Shown here one piece after another: positions 12,428 to 27,200 of a stretch of DNA of 64,000 nt (its first letter is position 1; each line of letters begins with the position of its first letter). The notes beneath the pieces were generated by a model. That model did no database searches. It saw only the letters and a program-made list of their open reading frames with translations, and had not been told where the DNA came from. Location of the stretch: contig OY979717.1 in assembly GCA_963855995.1 (NCBI GenBank), forward strand, positions 68,494,354-68,558,353, written 5' to 3'. Source of the stretch: Muricea muricata. Lineage: Eukaryota; Cnidaria; Anthozoa; Malacalcyonacea; Plexauridae. The translations under genes were made by a program, and so were the position numbers.

Positions 12428-12820
12428 TTGATGGAAACAAGTGCTGACCATAGACATCTCGCTCACCCACGCGGGGGTATGTCATCAGTCGCCACTTGTA
12501 TCCCGACGAGTTACATGGCGAATCAGATGTGGCCAATAAACCTTTTGGTGTGCGTCGTCACCCAGGTGAAATCTCGCACGTACACTGTGAACTACAAAGT
12601 GTATAACATACGTACAAGATACGAGTGCACTAGTAAACTGTACTACAACTGTAGTTCAATGGTGTGCACAGAAAGGAAGTACCAAAGAATAGTTTCATTA
12701 ATCAAGAACGAAAGTGTAAAAAGAAAGGATCAAAGAAGGTCAAACACCGTGCTTGTTCTAATCAAAAACGATGTCCACATGAGATCAGCAAGAGTGCCAC
12801 AAGCGGTTAGCGTGCTGTGA
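12428..12820 (+). other. Unrecognised 130-codon open frame
   Basis: This open frame runs from an ATG at 12428 to a stop at 12820. The product is Cys- and basic-rich toward the end (for example VKRKDQRRSNTVL) with no signal peptide, membrane segment or family motif I recognise. No splice sites or neighbouring exons support it. It is the longest unexplained plus-strand frame between the LINE fragment and PDK. It may be spurious. Confidence 0.15.
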
Positions 12821-13071
12821 CTGCCTAGCTTTCATCACTAAAAAATCTAAACCAAGATCTCTCCGGTATTTTTAAGGTTTTTCTCTGGGTTCTTCTTCTA
12901 GTTTTTCCCACTCATAAAATCAAAGCATTTATGGAACATCAATGTAGACTTTCAACTGGGGCTGATCTCAGTCCGACAGTATAAGATATTCGTATTATTA
13001 TATAAGAAAACTGCGCTGCGTACCTACACTGCTAACAAAATATATGACGCCTTCTTCCATTATTTTAAAGC

Positions 13072-13544
13072 GCCCATGACACCAAAATTTTTATTACATG
13101 ATGTGAAAGAGTATTTAAAACTGTAATACAAGTTCTTTTAAACTTTTGCGCTGCAACGTTTTGTTGATGAGATATTTCGCAGTTTGAATTTTTTGTTTTG
13201 TCGGCTAATTTACGTCACACTTTGCATAATGAGTTGCTGTTGAATACCAGTTATCTATGCCTACAACGAGCAAAATTCTCGTAATATTGAAAGGATAAGT
13301 AGATTAAGGACAAACATAAGCATCCCATTAATGTTGCACGTCGTCTCTTTATAGGAAAACAACTTTATAATCTACTTTCTGATGCCTCATTATGCAAAGT
13401 GTGACGTAATTAGCCGACAAAACAAAGTATTCAAACTGAAATATCTCATCAACAAAACGTTGCAGCGCAAAAGTACAAAAGAACTTGTATTACAGTTTTA
13501 AATACTCTTTCTCATTATGCAATAAAAATTTTCTTGTCATGGGC
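13072..13544. mobile_element. Foldback element with about 160 bp arms
   Basis: The left arm (13072-13233) begins GCCCATGACA and ends CATAATGAG. The right arm (13386-13544) is its near-perfect reverse complement, from CTCATTATG to GTCATGGGC. The unique spacer is about 150 bp and nothing is coded. It lies upstream of PDK. Confidence 0.75.
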
Positions 13545-15200
13545 ACGTTCGCCCATGAGGGCATGTTCCCACAGCGGCCCAAGAAGTATTGCTGAACCGC
13601 AAAATAAAGTGCAATGTAATGTATCTATTTATAAAAGTTTTAAAAAGCCTCTGTGGAGGAGAGAGGTCCTATGCAAACCTACACATATCAAATCACAGAA
13701 TTTACCCGGACTATTAATTCTGGATATCCCACAATTTCCATGAAGGATTTTTTCCCACACTGAGTGTACTTCATGACCAAGTGAGCACACCACACCTAAT
13801 GAAATGTAATGTTTTTTTTTAAATTTAAATTTACTGTTTCTCACTTGAAGGAAAAAACCTTAGAGCTTCACAGTTTCCCAGAAGTGTCTTATCACACAAT
13901 TTGACTTTTCCATCTGTGTGTTGTAAGTTGTCTAGGCATAATTTACAGGGATTTTCATATTTTCTACAATTAAGGGAGGAATGGAAAAATTATAAATAAA
14001 AATATTTGAAATATATATACAAATACATTCTATTCAAATTTTGCCCAATGGACTTGCAATATTTATTATTTGCTACTTGTAAAATATATACAGTTGCAAA
14101 TCAGTTAAGGTTTTTTTCACTATTAAAGATCAGTCTGGCAGTTTTAACAACCTGATGAGACTGACAATGACCTATATTATACACCTTGTACCAGACAATG
14201 GGAGCATGGTACAATGATTGATTTTGCATCATGGACATGAGCAGGGTTGGCTTTGGTGGAAAGTTTGTCAGTCGTGCCAGAGATCTCTGGCGTGGCATAC
14301 AGCCATTCTCAGTATATTTTGCTGCATGAGAATCACAATCTTTGGCACAACAAAAGTGAACTTTCCACCATGGAGGGTTAGAGCGGAGATTAGCTAGGCG
14401 ATGGAATAGTTTATACCCAGTGTAAATCCACAAAAATACAGTCATGTTACATTGCTATTTATTTTGGTTTGTGCTATTTATTTTGGTTTTGAACAACAAT
14501 CACTAATGTAACTATAATGTCATGTGTGTGATAGAGAATTGTGCAATCTAGTGGTTATTAGAGAATTTATTACAGCCACAGTACAGCTGCACGGTGCTCA
14601 CATTCTACTACTTACCAAGACCTGTGACAACAACTCTACGCCTACCACAGGCCATCTATAATTACTGTCCAAAATACACCAATCTGACAACCATCATTTC
14701 AATACCAACCAGTTGTAACCCCATGCTCAAACGCTCAATATTTATTAATTTTGCTACATTTGGGTCATACTTCATATAAACGCTTGTATAAGTATTTTTG
14801 GATAAGATGGCCGGATGGGTAGGTAGGAGTGGGTGTATGCATTATTAGTCCGGAATGCTAAGTTTTTTAGTGAATAGAAAATTATGGTCTTCCTTTGTGC
14901 ATCCTGGTGCACAATGCTAATGCTATAATTAGTTTTCGGCCTTAGTTTCAGTATTTTATTCCTAGGTAACGGGAAAATTAAAAACAAGCTCCCACGCCGG
15001 CGATGCTTGTTGCGATCAGTGGTTGCGATTGCCAAACTCTCGATTGTTTACGTCATAAAGCCGTCACACTTGTTCAGTGGTGGACTCAATACGTTTATTC
15101 ATTCTATTATTAAATTTTTCGTGAATGTTTGGGAAGTGAATCAAAATGGTTGTGTTACCTTGATATATATTTTAAGAACGTGATTTTAATGTAAATAACC
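13545..15200. other. Upstream region of PDK, no gene recognised
   Basis: Several open frames (for example minus 14445-14101 and 15035-14772) were read and do not match the missing N-terminus of OXSM or any family I know. The promoter of PDK, and probably the 5' exon of OXSM, should lie in 11160-15200, but I could not locate a TATA box, initiator or exon with confidence. Confidence 0.4.
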
Positions 15201-18200
15201 ATGAGGTTGACTAAAATACTAAATGATGAATTGTTGACCGCCATCAAGCGATACAGTGGATATCAGCAATTTCCTCTGACGATTGAACAGTTTACGTCTT
15301 TTGGTAGGTATAGTATTTTATTAAACATGTTCAAAATCATGTCCTCTGCTGTGTAGAATGAACTGAAACCTACACAAGCTGTTTTTAACCCTATAGTTGA
15401 GGGGTCGATATTGGTATCCAAAGTCCAACGTTCATTCGAGATTGTGTGTTTCATGTGTGTATATACATATCATCTAGGAACTATTATGCATAGAATGTAA
15501 TTGTATTTTTTAGATTTCAATTTTACTTATAATTCCTTATGCTAAAATTGCAATTTTTACTAGCAATTCCAAATCTGATAATTTATATGCTATGAACATT
15601 TTTATAAATGTATACGTGTGACAGACTGCACGTAATTTGTTCACTGGACGACAGATATTAACGTAAAATATGCACGTTAGCACACATTTAATATATCACG
15701 CTAAATTTAGCTAAATTTTTACTAGCAATTCCCAATCTGATAATTTATATGATATAAATATTTTTATAAACGTTACATGTGACAGACTGCACATAATTTG
15801 TTTACTGGATGACAGATATTAATGTAAAATATGCACTTATTAAGCACACATTTATTCGAAAGCGTTTTGGCCTAATAATAATTGATGTCAAAAACTTTAA
15901 AATCTAATCATGAGAAGGCCATTTATTTTAAGACAACCTGGACTAATTTTTATACTATATATCAGTAATATAATTTTAATTTATATATAAACCAATAATA
16001 ACTATAATATATTTACTGGGGTGTTGTGGAGGTGTGTGGGGGTGTGTTACTGATTATTTTGCACTACCAATGGCAATTTCAGCCAATGGAGATTTTGCTT
16101 TTTGTGGGTATTGTGTGAATACCTAAGTCTAAGTGGCCAGTTGTGGACAGTACAAATCCACATTTTTAACCATTCTGACAGATATAATATCAATTATTAA
16201 GTTGGTCATTTTGTTAACTGACAAAAATCATTGTCAGTTTTAGGGTAAAGGGAAGTCAGGTTCTACAGAAGAGCAAAAAACAAAATCTATTTGTTTTATG
16301 CAATAAAAAAGCTTAAATAAACATTGGAAAAGCCCATGAAAACATTTTGCTTAAGTACATCATGCCACTGGATAATGTCAAATATGTCTGTGTACCGGTA
16401 CTATAATAGCACACAGCTCTTGACCAAGGCAATGTACTGTAGTCCAGAATGAACTCTCATTATTGCATAAATGCCTATATATCATTTGTGCATGACCTAT
16501 TTTAAGATAGATAGATAGATATTTAATAAATTTCTCCCTAAAAGGGTTTTTCAGAAATTATTTACAGATGTTTGCATGCAGTAAAATGTTACAAATATGG
16601 GTTTAACAATTATCTTAACAATTATGTACAAAGTTTAGTTGGTTATACTAAATGTTTTCTGTTACTAACAAATGTTTCTTTAGTGCCGTCTTGAAGGTTT
16701 TAAGTGAGTAGCAGTTTTTCAGATTCTTATCTAAATTGTTCCATAAGTGGACAGCTGTAAATGCGAACGATCGTTGACCTGCTGCAGTTTTAAAAAGTGG
16801 TATTTGAAGGGAGTTATGTGTGCGAGTCTGCGGGTGTGAATTGATGACCTTTTTTTGAACTTGTTACAAAGACAGTCAGGGGCCAGGTTAGTTAAACATT
16901 TATACGCCAAAACAGAGTCTCTAAAATAAAGTAGTTTGTCCACTGGAAGCCAATCTAATTCACGAAGAAGTAGTGTCACGTGGTCATATTTCCTGGTTTT
17001 CGTGATGAGTTTACACGCAAAGTTCTCGATCGACTAAAGTTTCTTTACGTTGAAGGCAGATGTATTCGACCACACAGAAGAACAGTAAAGCATCTTGTTT
17101 ATCACTAAGGAAGAAACGACTTCGGATAGGGTTTTTGGGTCGAAACTGTTTTTAGCACGATTTATATGGTACAATTTGTTCATACATGAAGAAGCAAGTT
17201 GTGAGATATGGTTGTCATAATTCAGGTGCCTATCTAGTGTAACACCTAAATCTTTAGCAGAATCCACTGGTTTGAGGGACTTGCCCATGAATGAAACAGA
17301 TAGATCCGTCGGTAGTCTGTTGACCTGTTGTCTTGTTCCAATTACCATGAACTTAGTCTTCTCTGGGTTAATTAAAAGGTGGTTTTCACAGCACCAACGT
17401 GCAACTCTGAATAGGTCTTGTTCGAGATTTGTAATTGCTGCATTTATCTTACGTATTGGAAAGGAAAGGAAGACTTTCGAGTCATCAACGTACGATTCGA
17501 GGTTGGAGTCACGAGGTATGGAGGGCAGATCGCTCAGATAAATACAAAATAATAGTGGTGAAAGAGTTGAACCTTGAGGTACTCCGTGGGTAATTGGTTG
17601 TGGGTCGGATAGGGTGGAGTTGATTCGGGTGGACTGAAAGTGGTCTGACATGTAGCTTTTGAATCACTGGACTGTTGTGGGAGATGCTCCGACATTAGCT
17701 AGTTTGTGCATTAGTCTGTGATGGTTGATACTAATAAAGGCTTTTGAGAGGTCTAACAGCACTAGAGCGATGAGTTCTTTTTTGTCCATGGCCTCCAATA
17801 TCGTGTCAGTAATAAAAATGTTCAGGGTCTCGGTGCAATGTAGTTTTTTATTTCCGCTTTGATGAGGAGAGAGCAGATTTTTACTTATAAGGTAACTACT
17901 GAATTGTTCGAGTACAATTTTTTCACAAACCTTGGAAGCTATGGCAAGAAGAGCGGCTGTTTGATGCTTCTTCGTGGTCTCCGTCTTTTACTATGGGGAT
18001 CACTTCCGCGACCTTCCATGCAGTAGGGAATGTGCACGTGGTTAGAGAACAGTTAATTATGTTCGTTAGTGGTCCTAGTATAACGGGAAGACAGTCCTTG
18101 AGGATTCGAGAGTTTATCTTGTCTGGTCCGGGGGATTTGTTCAATGGCAGAGATGAGATAACGCGGCGTACTTCTTCGCTGGTTACTGTTCTAAAGGAAA

Positions 18201-21200
18201 AGAGATCTTCAGAGCCAGAGGGCATATGAATGGTCTTCAGGGGTGTTTCTTCTAATATAATGTTGTTCTCTTCTGCCAGACGAATAGACGCGTCTGCTGT
18301 ATTACTGCCGATGGACGAAAAAAACTGGTTGAATTCATTAGCGACCGTCTTTGGATCTTTTGTGTACGAAATTTTATCTTGACCTTGTGATGGAATGGCT
18401 TGATTAATAATTTTCCAGAGAGAACCTGGATTGTTTTTATGGCGCTGAACTTCTTCCATATAATAATTTATTTCCGAGTTTTTTAGCATTCTCTTAACCG
18501 CGTTTCGAGAATGCTTGAAACTACTCCAATCAAGATCATCCCGAGTCTGTAAATATCGGCGGTGTAGTTGGTCTCTGGTCTTCATGAGATCTTTTATCTC
18601 CCAACTAACAAAGGGACAAGGACGACTGCGTATTTTAACTGTCTTAATTGGAGCGTGCGAGTCTAGGGTAGATTGGATGGTTTTGTTGAAGATTTGTAGC
18701 TTAGTATTTACATCATCAGCTTGGAAAATGGACAGTAAGCTGTGTGACTGATTACTGGCAAGATCGGCTATAAATAAACTCGGCGAATAGTTCTTGTAAC
18801 TACGAACGGTTATGTAGTAGGGAGAAGGTTTGGGAGATTTAAGCTTGAGTTCGACATAGACTGGAAGTTGATCACTTATTGTTGTATTTAATACACCGCT
18901 GCGACGTACTGGTGAATTCGGGGAGGTCAAGACAACGTCCAATAAGGACTGTGTGGTATTGGTGATTCGTGTGGGGGATTTAATAAGTTGACTGAAGTTC
19001 ATTTCTGTCTTAAGGCATTGCAATTTAGATCTCCAAGTATCACAATGGGCTTGTTCAACGTTAGTGCTTGGATATAGCTTGGCTTGAGAACATTATCAAA
19101 CGAGCTTAGTGGGCAATCATCTGGACGGTAAGTTACACAAATTACGATCGATTTCGTCTTTTTACACTGTATACTAATCCACAGCTGGTGAAAGTTGCGC
19201 TCGGATATGTAGGAGAGATCTTTCAGGACTACAGATTTGAAATCTTTGCGAATATAAGCGCAGACTCCTCCTCCCCGTTTGTGTAGACGACCAAGCCTGA
19301 TAAGTTTATACCCGTCCATGTTTACCTCTGCTGATGTCACGCTTGTGTTAAGCCACTTTTCAGAAATGGTGATAATGTCAAATTTCGCTAAACGCACTAG
19401 TTCTCGAAGTTGGATGAGGTGAACGTTATTCCGAAGTGAGCGTATGTTTAGGTGGATGACTTTTATTAGCCCGGTGTTAACTGATATACTATTTGTTTCG
19501 ATCGGCTTATCGCAGGTTAAATTGTGATTCTCAGCCTCAGGATTGTTAGGTGTTATTAAAATCAGGTTATTTAAGTTCCTCGTGTTGATGCGTTCAGGGA
19601 TGATATCAGTCGAGTTCTGGAATACACCATTGTACAAATGCTTTTTTGTGATAAGTACATTTTATATGACAGACACACTTTCCTTGATCTGGTTGTTACG
19701 GTGGTGTCAGGCAAAAAAAATATTCATGCCTGAATGTGTTTCATTTCACTCTCCACCTGCAGTCCTTTTCCTCAACCACATTTCTTTAGGGACTGTTTTC
19801 AGTTGACTGAAACCAAAATCTTTTATTAGTTTTATATGAAAATTGGAGTATCTTGGGTTTCATTGCCATTGTTGACTGAATTTAGTTGTGGTCATGAACC
19901 TCAACTGTACTGATACTTATGCTGTATTGGAGTTAGAAAATAGCGGAAAATTCATCTTGATCTGATATAAATATTTCCATCTGAAAGACAGAAACGTTTG
20001 ACCAGTTTCTTGTCTCAATTCATGGAAAATTCAGACGAAAATTCATCATACAACTTTACATTAGAGACAGAAATTTGATTTCTATTTTAATTCAGCTGAT
20101 CTAGCAACTTTGAATACCCTAACCAAAATAATATGCGTTTTATGAAAATATTTTTCCAAGGAGACAGCTTTCCCAGTGCTACTATAGTTTGCCAGAGCAC
20201 TAGCTAGTCTAATAACAGAGTGTGAATTTGCTTGCTTTTTAAAATGCCAGCTTGCTAGAGTTTTAAAGTATGTTTCTGTCAGTTTTGAAGTATGTTTTAA
20301 ATCAAAAATTGCATGGACAAAAAAGACAATGCAACATTTAAAATGTTACAAATTACGATTGTTGGTTAAAATTGTAATTCTTGCCACATGCGTCCTTTCA
20401 TATGCATGCTTTTGAACATTTAAAAGTTTTATTTTGGTCTTGCTTAAGGATTGAGAAATTAAGCGTTTCCACATTTTCATCTGAAAATGTGCAGTAAAAC
20501 AAATATCATGCATGATAGACTTTCATGTGATAAAAATTTGTGCTTTGGCTTAGGTAAATAGACTCTAAAGTTTGTGAGGGACTTTTTCAGGTGTGCCTAT
20601 GGAATGATGAAACAAAGGACATTTACATTATAATTTAGGATTTTTTTATACTTTGATGTACTACAACTGCGATGCTGCCTTGCAATGCATTACCTATCGG
20701 CTACCTACAGAGGTGTGTAAACCAGTGCATCCCATGCTAAATCCACCACAGAAACCATCTCGCATAAGGCCAAATGACCTTAGACAAATAAAATGAAATA
20801 GTAGGATGCATTGGGGAGCATTGTAGTTTTACTACAGACATTGGCAGATTTTTTAGTTTTAGTCATCATTTAGTAGGGCATAGTTTTCCTGGTGCATGTG
20901 AGAAGATGAGTAGAAGATACTTACCACATTGTGAATCAATAGGGAAACTATTCTTTACACCTACCTCTACTCAACCAGCTAGAGCACACGGCCTTCCAAA
21001 AGTACACAAATCCTTTGACTCCTTTCCGACCCATCATTGACACTACAGGAACTGCTCACCAACCAGTTGCTAAATTTCTCACCAAACTACTAAATCCTTT
21101 GACTATTAATGAATTTTCTATTAAAGATACATTTGACGCGGTTTCACATATCAATAATCTACCACGCAAACTCTTTGACGACGGATATAGATTTGTTTCT

Positions 21201-24200
21201 TTTGACGTCAAATCTCTCTTTACTAATGTACCTCTTAAGAAAACTGTTGACATAATTTTAAATCGAATTTATAAGTCTAAACTAATCTCAACAACTCTTA
21301 CGAAACGTACACTTAAGAAACTGATACTTGACTCGTGTACTAAAACTGTTTTCTCATTTAATGGAGAATACTATAAACAAACTGACGGGGTTTCTATGCG
21401 TTACCCCTTAGGTCCAACCTTAGCTAACATAATTGTGACTGAACTCGAAAGTGTTATTGTCAAACCACTTATTAACTCCAGCAAACTGTTGACAAATTTC
21501 CTGACAATGACACACATTTCCTAGACATTCAAATACTTCAAAACGGTACCACTGTCTACCGCAAACCAACCCATACTGGTCAATACCAACATTACTCCAG
21601 CTACACTCCGTGGTCAAGAAAGATTTCTTGGATACGTGCCCTCATTCATCGTGCCCACAAAATTTGCAGCAACGATGAACTCCTCAAAACTGAATTAAAC
21701 AATATCACTTCTTTCATGTCATGAAATGGCTTCTCCTGCAAACTTTCAAGAAAACTATTAACATTATTCAAACCCTCAACTCATAACCCTTGTAACACTG
21801 TCACTGATAATTCCCTCATCGAACCGATTACAGTCAAAATCTGGATTCATTTAGCTTTCCTTGGTAAATATGGAACTAAACTAACCAATAGCTTCATTCG
21901 AAAAATAAGTCCATTATTAAAATCTCCTTGTAAATTTATTTTCAACTGGAAAACTACTGATGATAACTGCTTCATCTCACTTAAAGACCAAACACCAAGA
22001 ATGTATCAAAGCTCCGTTGTCTATTAATTCAAATGCCCTGGATGTAACGGCGACTACGTAGGAAAAACTGATCGCTGCTTGTACACCCGAATAAAAGAAC
22101 ATTCGTATCATGACTCTTCCGAGATATACAACCATATTTGTAGCTGCAAAGAATTCAACTTTATAAAGAATCTGCTAGAACTAAGTCCTTATGACGAAGA
22201 TAGTAATATAAAATGCTCACTAACAGATTTAACATTTACTAACACTAAAATAATCGACAAATCAAAACACTGGTCTCTAATACTTTTTCAGGAGTCTATT
22301 GCTATAAATAGATTGAAATCGTCACTTAACCATGGAACTAAAGCTTCTAAAGATCTATTAATTTTTAATTAATCATATCTTGTTACTTCACTATATAATT
22401 GTACGTATATGTAATATCATCATCATTCATTTCCTGATGATGACTATAGTTTAGTCGAAACGTCGAAATAAATTTTCAATATATTATCGATCTTCGGAGT
22501 ATATATTGTTTTGTATTTTATCATTTTACAGGACCCTTAGGGATAGCAGTATTTGGTTATACTGAATAAGGTTTTATCCTGTATAAATAAAGTTTTAATA
22601 ATAATAATAAAAAAAAATACTAAGTGGTTCCCGTAATATTCTTTGCATGCTGATATTGTTTTATTTAAGTGGAAATCAGTAAATGGCACACACCAGTCGT
22701 CCATGGAAAAGAACAGAACTCAAATGAACATTTTGGAACTGAAAAAGTGTTTCGTAAAATTTTGGCACAAAAAGATTTTACTCGTTGCAAACACATAATT
22801 TGCACTCTACTGCATCAAATTTGTACTGCTCTTCTGTTAGGAATTAACCATGCTTTCATATAGACAGTGTATAATAAAGAACATGTAATTATTCTTCCTT
22901 TCTCAGGTAAAAATGGCTCGCATCTTGAATCATTTCATTTTTGCCGTCATCAAATGCCTGTTCGTTTGGCACACATCATCCGTGAAATCAACCATCTTCC
23001 TGTCAACTTACTGAAGATGCCATCTGTTGAACTTGTGCAAGGCTGGTAAGGGATTTAAATGAAAGAATATCTTATTTTTAGTTACTGTTTAAGTAATCTT
23101 TTGCATTAATTTACACAAGGTACCATCAAAGTTTTGAGGACCTCATAGAATTTGGAAAGATTCGAGGGAAAAATGAAGTTGAGATGGCGAATAAGTATGT
23201 TTTCTACATTCTATGTACTTGTTTTCTGTTGTATTGCACGTTCACTGGTAACGTTTGTAATATATTCAATTTTTTAAAATATATTAGCATAGCTAGGGTT
23301 TTTGCCTTTTCTTGGATGGGGACAAACAGCAAATTGTGTAAGCGAAGTATAAGCGAGTGCCAATGATATAATAGATTATGTTTTGTGTGTTTTCCTTCCC
23401 AAAATCTCACTATAAAATTTCGAATTTTTAGGATTTTTTGCCACATTATGTGACAGGTTCATTAATGGAAAGACATATACTGTATAGTTAAGAACGTGGT
23501 AGTACTCACGCACACTATACGAATTTATTATTACAAAGCCGGTTTGCGATCCGTAAGCTCGGATCTTCATCAAGCTAATAACTATATAAGCTTTGCGATA
23601 ATAAAGTACGGTCGTTTCCACAAAATTATACCGGCATTTCTGCTCACCATGCAAGCTGACAAGGAACTTACACATTCACAAATAAAACCAAATATAAAGT
23701 CAAAATTCTTCCCATGAAAATGATTTGTTTGAGAAGTTTGGCTTGAAACACATTTATCATTTGGTTTTCAAACACTTGACAGTTGATAAAAAAGTGTTTG
23801 GCAGTCACGTTATTGTTGACACTTTTACCTGTTCACAATTGAGATAATAAACAGCTTCTCGTGTATGCTTTGACTACATCCACCAACTTTGTTACCACTT
23901 CCATGTACGTGCCATCTTCCTCTTACTCGACGTTAACGAAGGCCATCAATTTAGTCACCTTATTTTATTTTTACTATTTTCTCCATACAGATTTGATGAG
24001 TCCTTGAAAAAAATTCGTTCCCGTCATGATACAGTTGTTGAAACTATGGCACAGGTACTATAAATAGTTTTATCTTCACACGAGACACCGCTCCTATTTG
24101 GCCTCTGGCAGCCGCTCATTTTTCCTAAGTAACAATTCTGTTAAAGATTTTAAACTGTTCTTTACTGAACATATTTGGACATAGTTGCCCATGTTTGGGG

Positions 24201-27200
24201 TGCAGCCAGGCATGCCCTAGGCTAAATATTGTTATTTTGCAAATAATTGAATATTTTTTTCATTATATGTACATGCAATACAATGCATTTACCCAAGTTT
24301 TCGATGTTTTTATACAAAGGGAATTATGGAATTAAAAGAGAGTCGTGGTGAAGATGCTTTACATCCATCAGTACAGTATTTCTTAGGTATGTAGTCATGG
24401 AGACAAGACCAGAAATATTTTCATTGTGTGGATTATGTGTATGTGTCGTGTTGATTGATTGTTTATAGATCGATTTTACATGAACCGTATTGGAATCCGA
24501 ACACTTATCACGCAACACTGTAAGTTATTTTAGTTTTTAAAACACGTGCGAGAATGTTTTATCAGATTTGATAAAACGAGAATAATTATGTTTTACGTTG
24601 ACGAAATGAAATCTGTAAAATAAAATTTCTATTAAAATTTTATTCCAGTATTAATTTGCGGTGAAGAAGCAGGAAAGTCAAAGACTAATTGGATTGGTTG
24701 TTTCGATGAAGATTGCGGCATTGCTTCAGTTGTTCTTGGTAGGCTACTTTAAAGGGCACTTTGGTGAAAAATCGTTTGTCTGTAGACGATCAGACATCAC
24801 TTAAATACAAACCTTCAAGACGCTTTCAGTTTCTTAATATCTTGTCTTGTTCCCAAGATATTCATTTTTTAACGGCAGCTAATTTGTGGCGTCATCTTCT
24901 CACACATTCAAAGACTCAAAAGTGAGACTCAGTAAACAAAGAGTATCCGGCAGAATTTACGCACCTTTTGCACATTTATGCACTGACAACATTCCTATAC
25001 TTTTGTAAAGTTTGAATAACTTATTTCTGCTTTTTTAGTTTTTTTAAAATATTTCTGGTGTTCCATGGTCTATCTGGAATTTATTATGCGTGATGTATTA
25101 AACTCTAAAGAACGAGACTAGTTATTGAAAAACTAAAAACGTCTTGTTCGTTTACTATGATATTATGTTTGATTGCGATCAAGACAAGATAAACGTTTTT
25201 TCCATCGAAGCGCCACTGTAATAGATAAAGCATGAGCAGCCGATCTGTATCTGATTTACAGACGCAAGCCAATCGCATTCGTATTTTTCGTTCGTATTTT
25301 CATAATCTCAAAGAAATAAGTTTAGCGAATCAAACTCAAAGTTTATGTCAAAAGTCTTTGAGTAGCAAAACCTTTATTCGATTTACAGATATTGATTAAC
25401 TTCATATTTGTATGTCTTTTGCTTTTTCTTCATGAATTATTTCATTAATAATTAAGAATTATTTTATAATAATTAAGAATTATTTTATAATAATTGTAAT
25501 TATGTTTGACAAGCATATGTTCATTACTACAGACGCAGCGACAAATGCAAGATTTCTTTGTGAACAAGTGTATCTTTGTTCACCTGATGTCATTATTGAA
25601 GAACATAACGGTGAGATAAATATCAAGTGGGGTACCTTCAGCATTAAATTTGTTCAAACCACTTAGCTAAAAAAATTTTCAGATCATTTTTGGTTCTCCC
25701 AAATCCCAATAGTCCAACCCAAATTTTTCGTCACTTCTTATCAGGCTGGTTAGTTGTTAAAATTGCTTACAACCACATCGATTAATGGTCAGAGACAAAC
25801 GTAAATTTAAAAAGTCACCACACAGTTGTACATAGCAAGTTAACGGCTCTTAGGGTAGTTATTGTATTTTACTCGGCCACAGCAATATGTGGTAACCTGC
25901 CCCAGCCCCACGAGCAATCATTTTACTTCATTTGGGTCTACGTCATGAAATGAAATCTTAGAAATGAAGGGACGCCTTATTCGCGCGTACAATGGGTTAG
26001 AAAACAGCCTTGAGAATCGTTACGGCATTCTTTGACAGTCTTATCCCTGTGTTACAGCAACTGAAAAGAACACGCCAATCAGAACGACATACGTACCATC
26101 TCATCTCTATCATATGGTGTTTGAATTACTCAAGGTAAGTACAGCATTGAGCAAGATAAAGTGGCAATATGTATTATGTATACATGTAACTACAACCTCT
26201 CGAATTGATAGGGGAGGGGGACATACATCCCTGTCCAAAGCCTCCTTCTATAGGTGGGTAACCACCTCTAGAATTACAGGGGTTTTATTGTGTTTAAAAT
26301 TGGTCCCTTTATAGAACTCAATGAGAGCTGTTGTAGAAGAAAATGGCGAAGATCGTCTGCCTGAAGTGAAGGTCTTAATTACAAAAGGAAAAGAAGATCT
26401 TACAATTAAGGTAATGTATATCCACACCACAGGCGCCTTTCACTTGCAAGATTGCGCGTATAATCCTCATTTCGAATTGTGTAAACTTGTGTAAAAAGCT
26501 ACACTAAGCGTACGTCTATGTACGAAAGTTGTTTGGTGGAATGAGAAATAGCAGTGTAATAGTTACGAAAATTATGTTCCAAAAATTATGTACATGTAAT
26601 ACCTGTAATACCTGGTGCCTTACCTATACAGAAACTCGTAGGTGCCAGACATAGATATCTCGTATACACTAAATGGTGCATCCCACACTGTGGGCAGGCG
26701 AAAAATTGAAGCCGGATCGCAGGCGCTAGTCGTTCCCACAGAGTTGACACGGAGCATGATAATTTGTGTATTTTGAATGGCGGAAATGGACAAAGTTGAC
26801 AATAAATCTTCTTTAATGCAGCTAGAAAGTATTTAATACACAAATGCACATAAGTATAGTGTTTTCTGTGGCATTTTTTTGATGAGTGGGAACGACCAAT
26901 ATGGCCGCCGCCTATTGTTATGAGGGGACACCGCTGAGATTTTTGGCTTCATTTTTTATATACAGATGCGCTATGTAGTGTATATGAGATATCTATGGTG
27001 CCAGGTTACTGTATGTAAAGTGTTCGGTGTTCAAAGTATTTCAAATAGTAGATTTTGTATTTTGTGGAAGGATATATTGGGTGCATTAACATTGAAATAA
27101 TTTTGTTATGAACACTGTAATGTTTTTATAAATTTATTTTAACAAAGATTTTTATGTAGATTTCAGATCGTGGAGGTGGAATTCCAAAAAGCGAACTTGA

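Noticed and set aside
14101..14445. 114-codon minus frame with several Cys, considered as the OXSM N-terminus
   Set aside because: It lacks the beta-strand/Gly pattern of ketoacyl synthases (VVxTGxGxVTPLG) and no phase-1 donor fits.
15263..15454. Minus-strand open frame opposite PDK exon 1
   Set aside because: It lies antisense to the start of PDK and into intron 1, with no motifs.
17272..18751. Plus-strand open frames inside the LINE
   Set aside because: They are shadows of the minus-strand LINE protein, which carries all the recognisable motifs.
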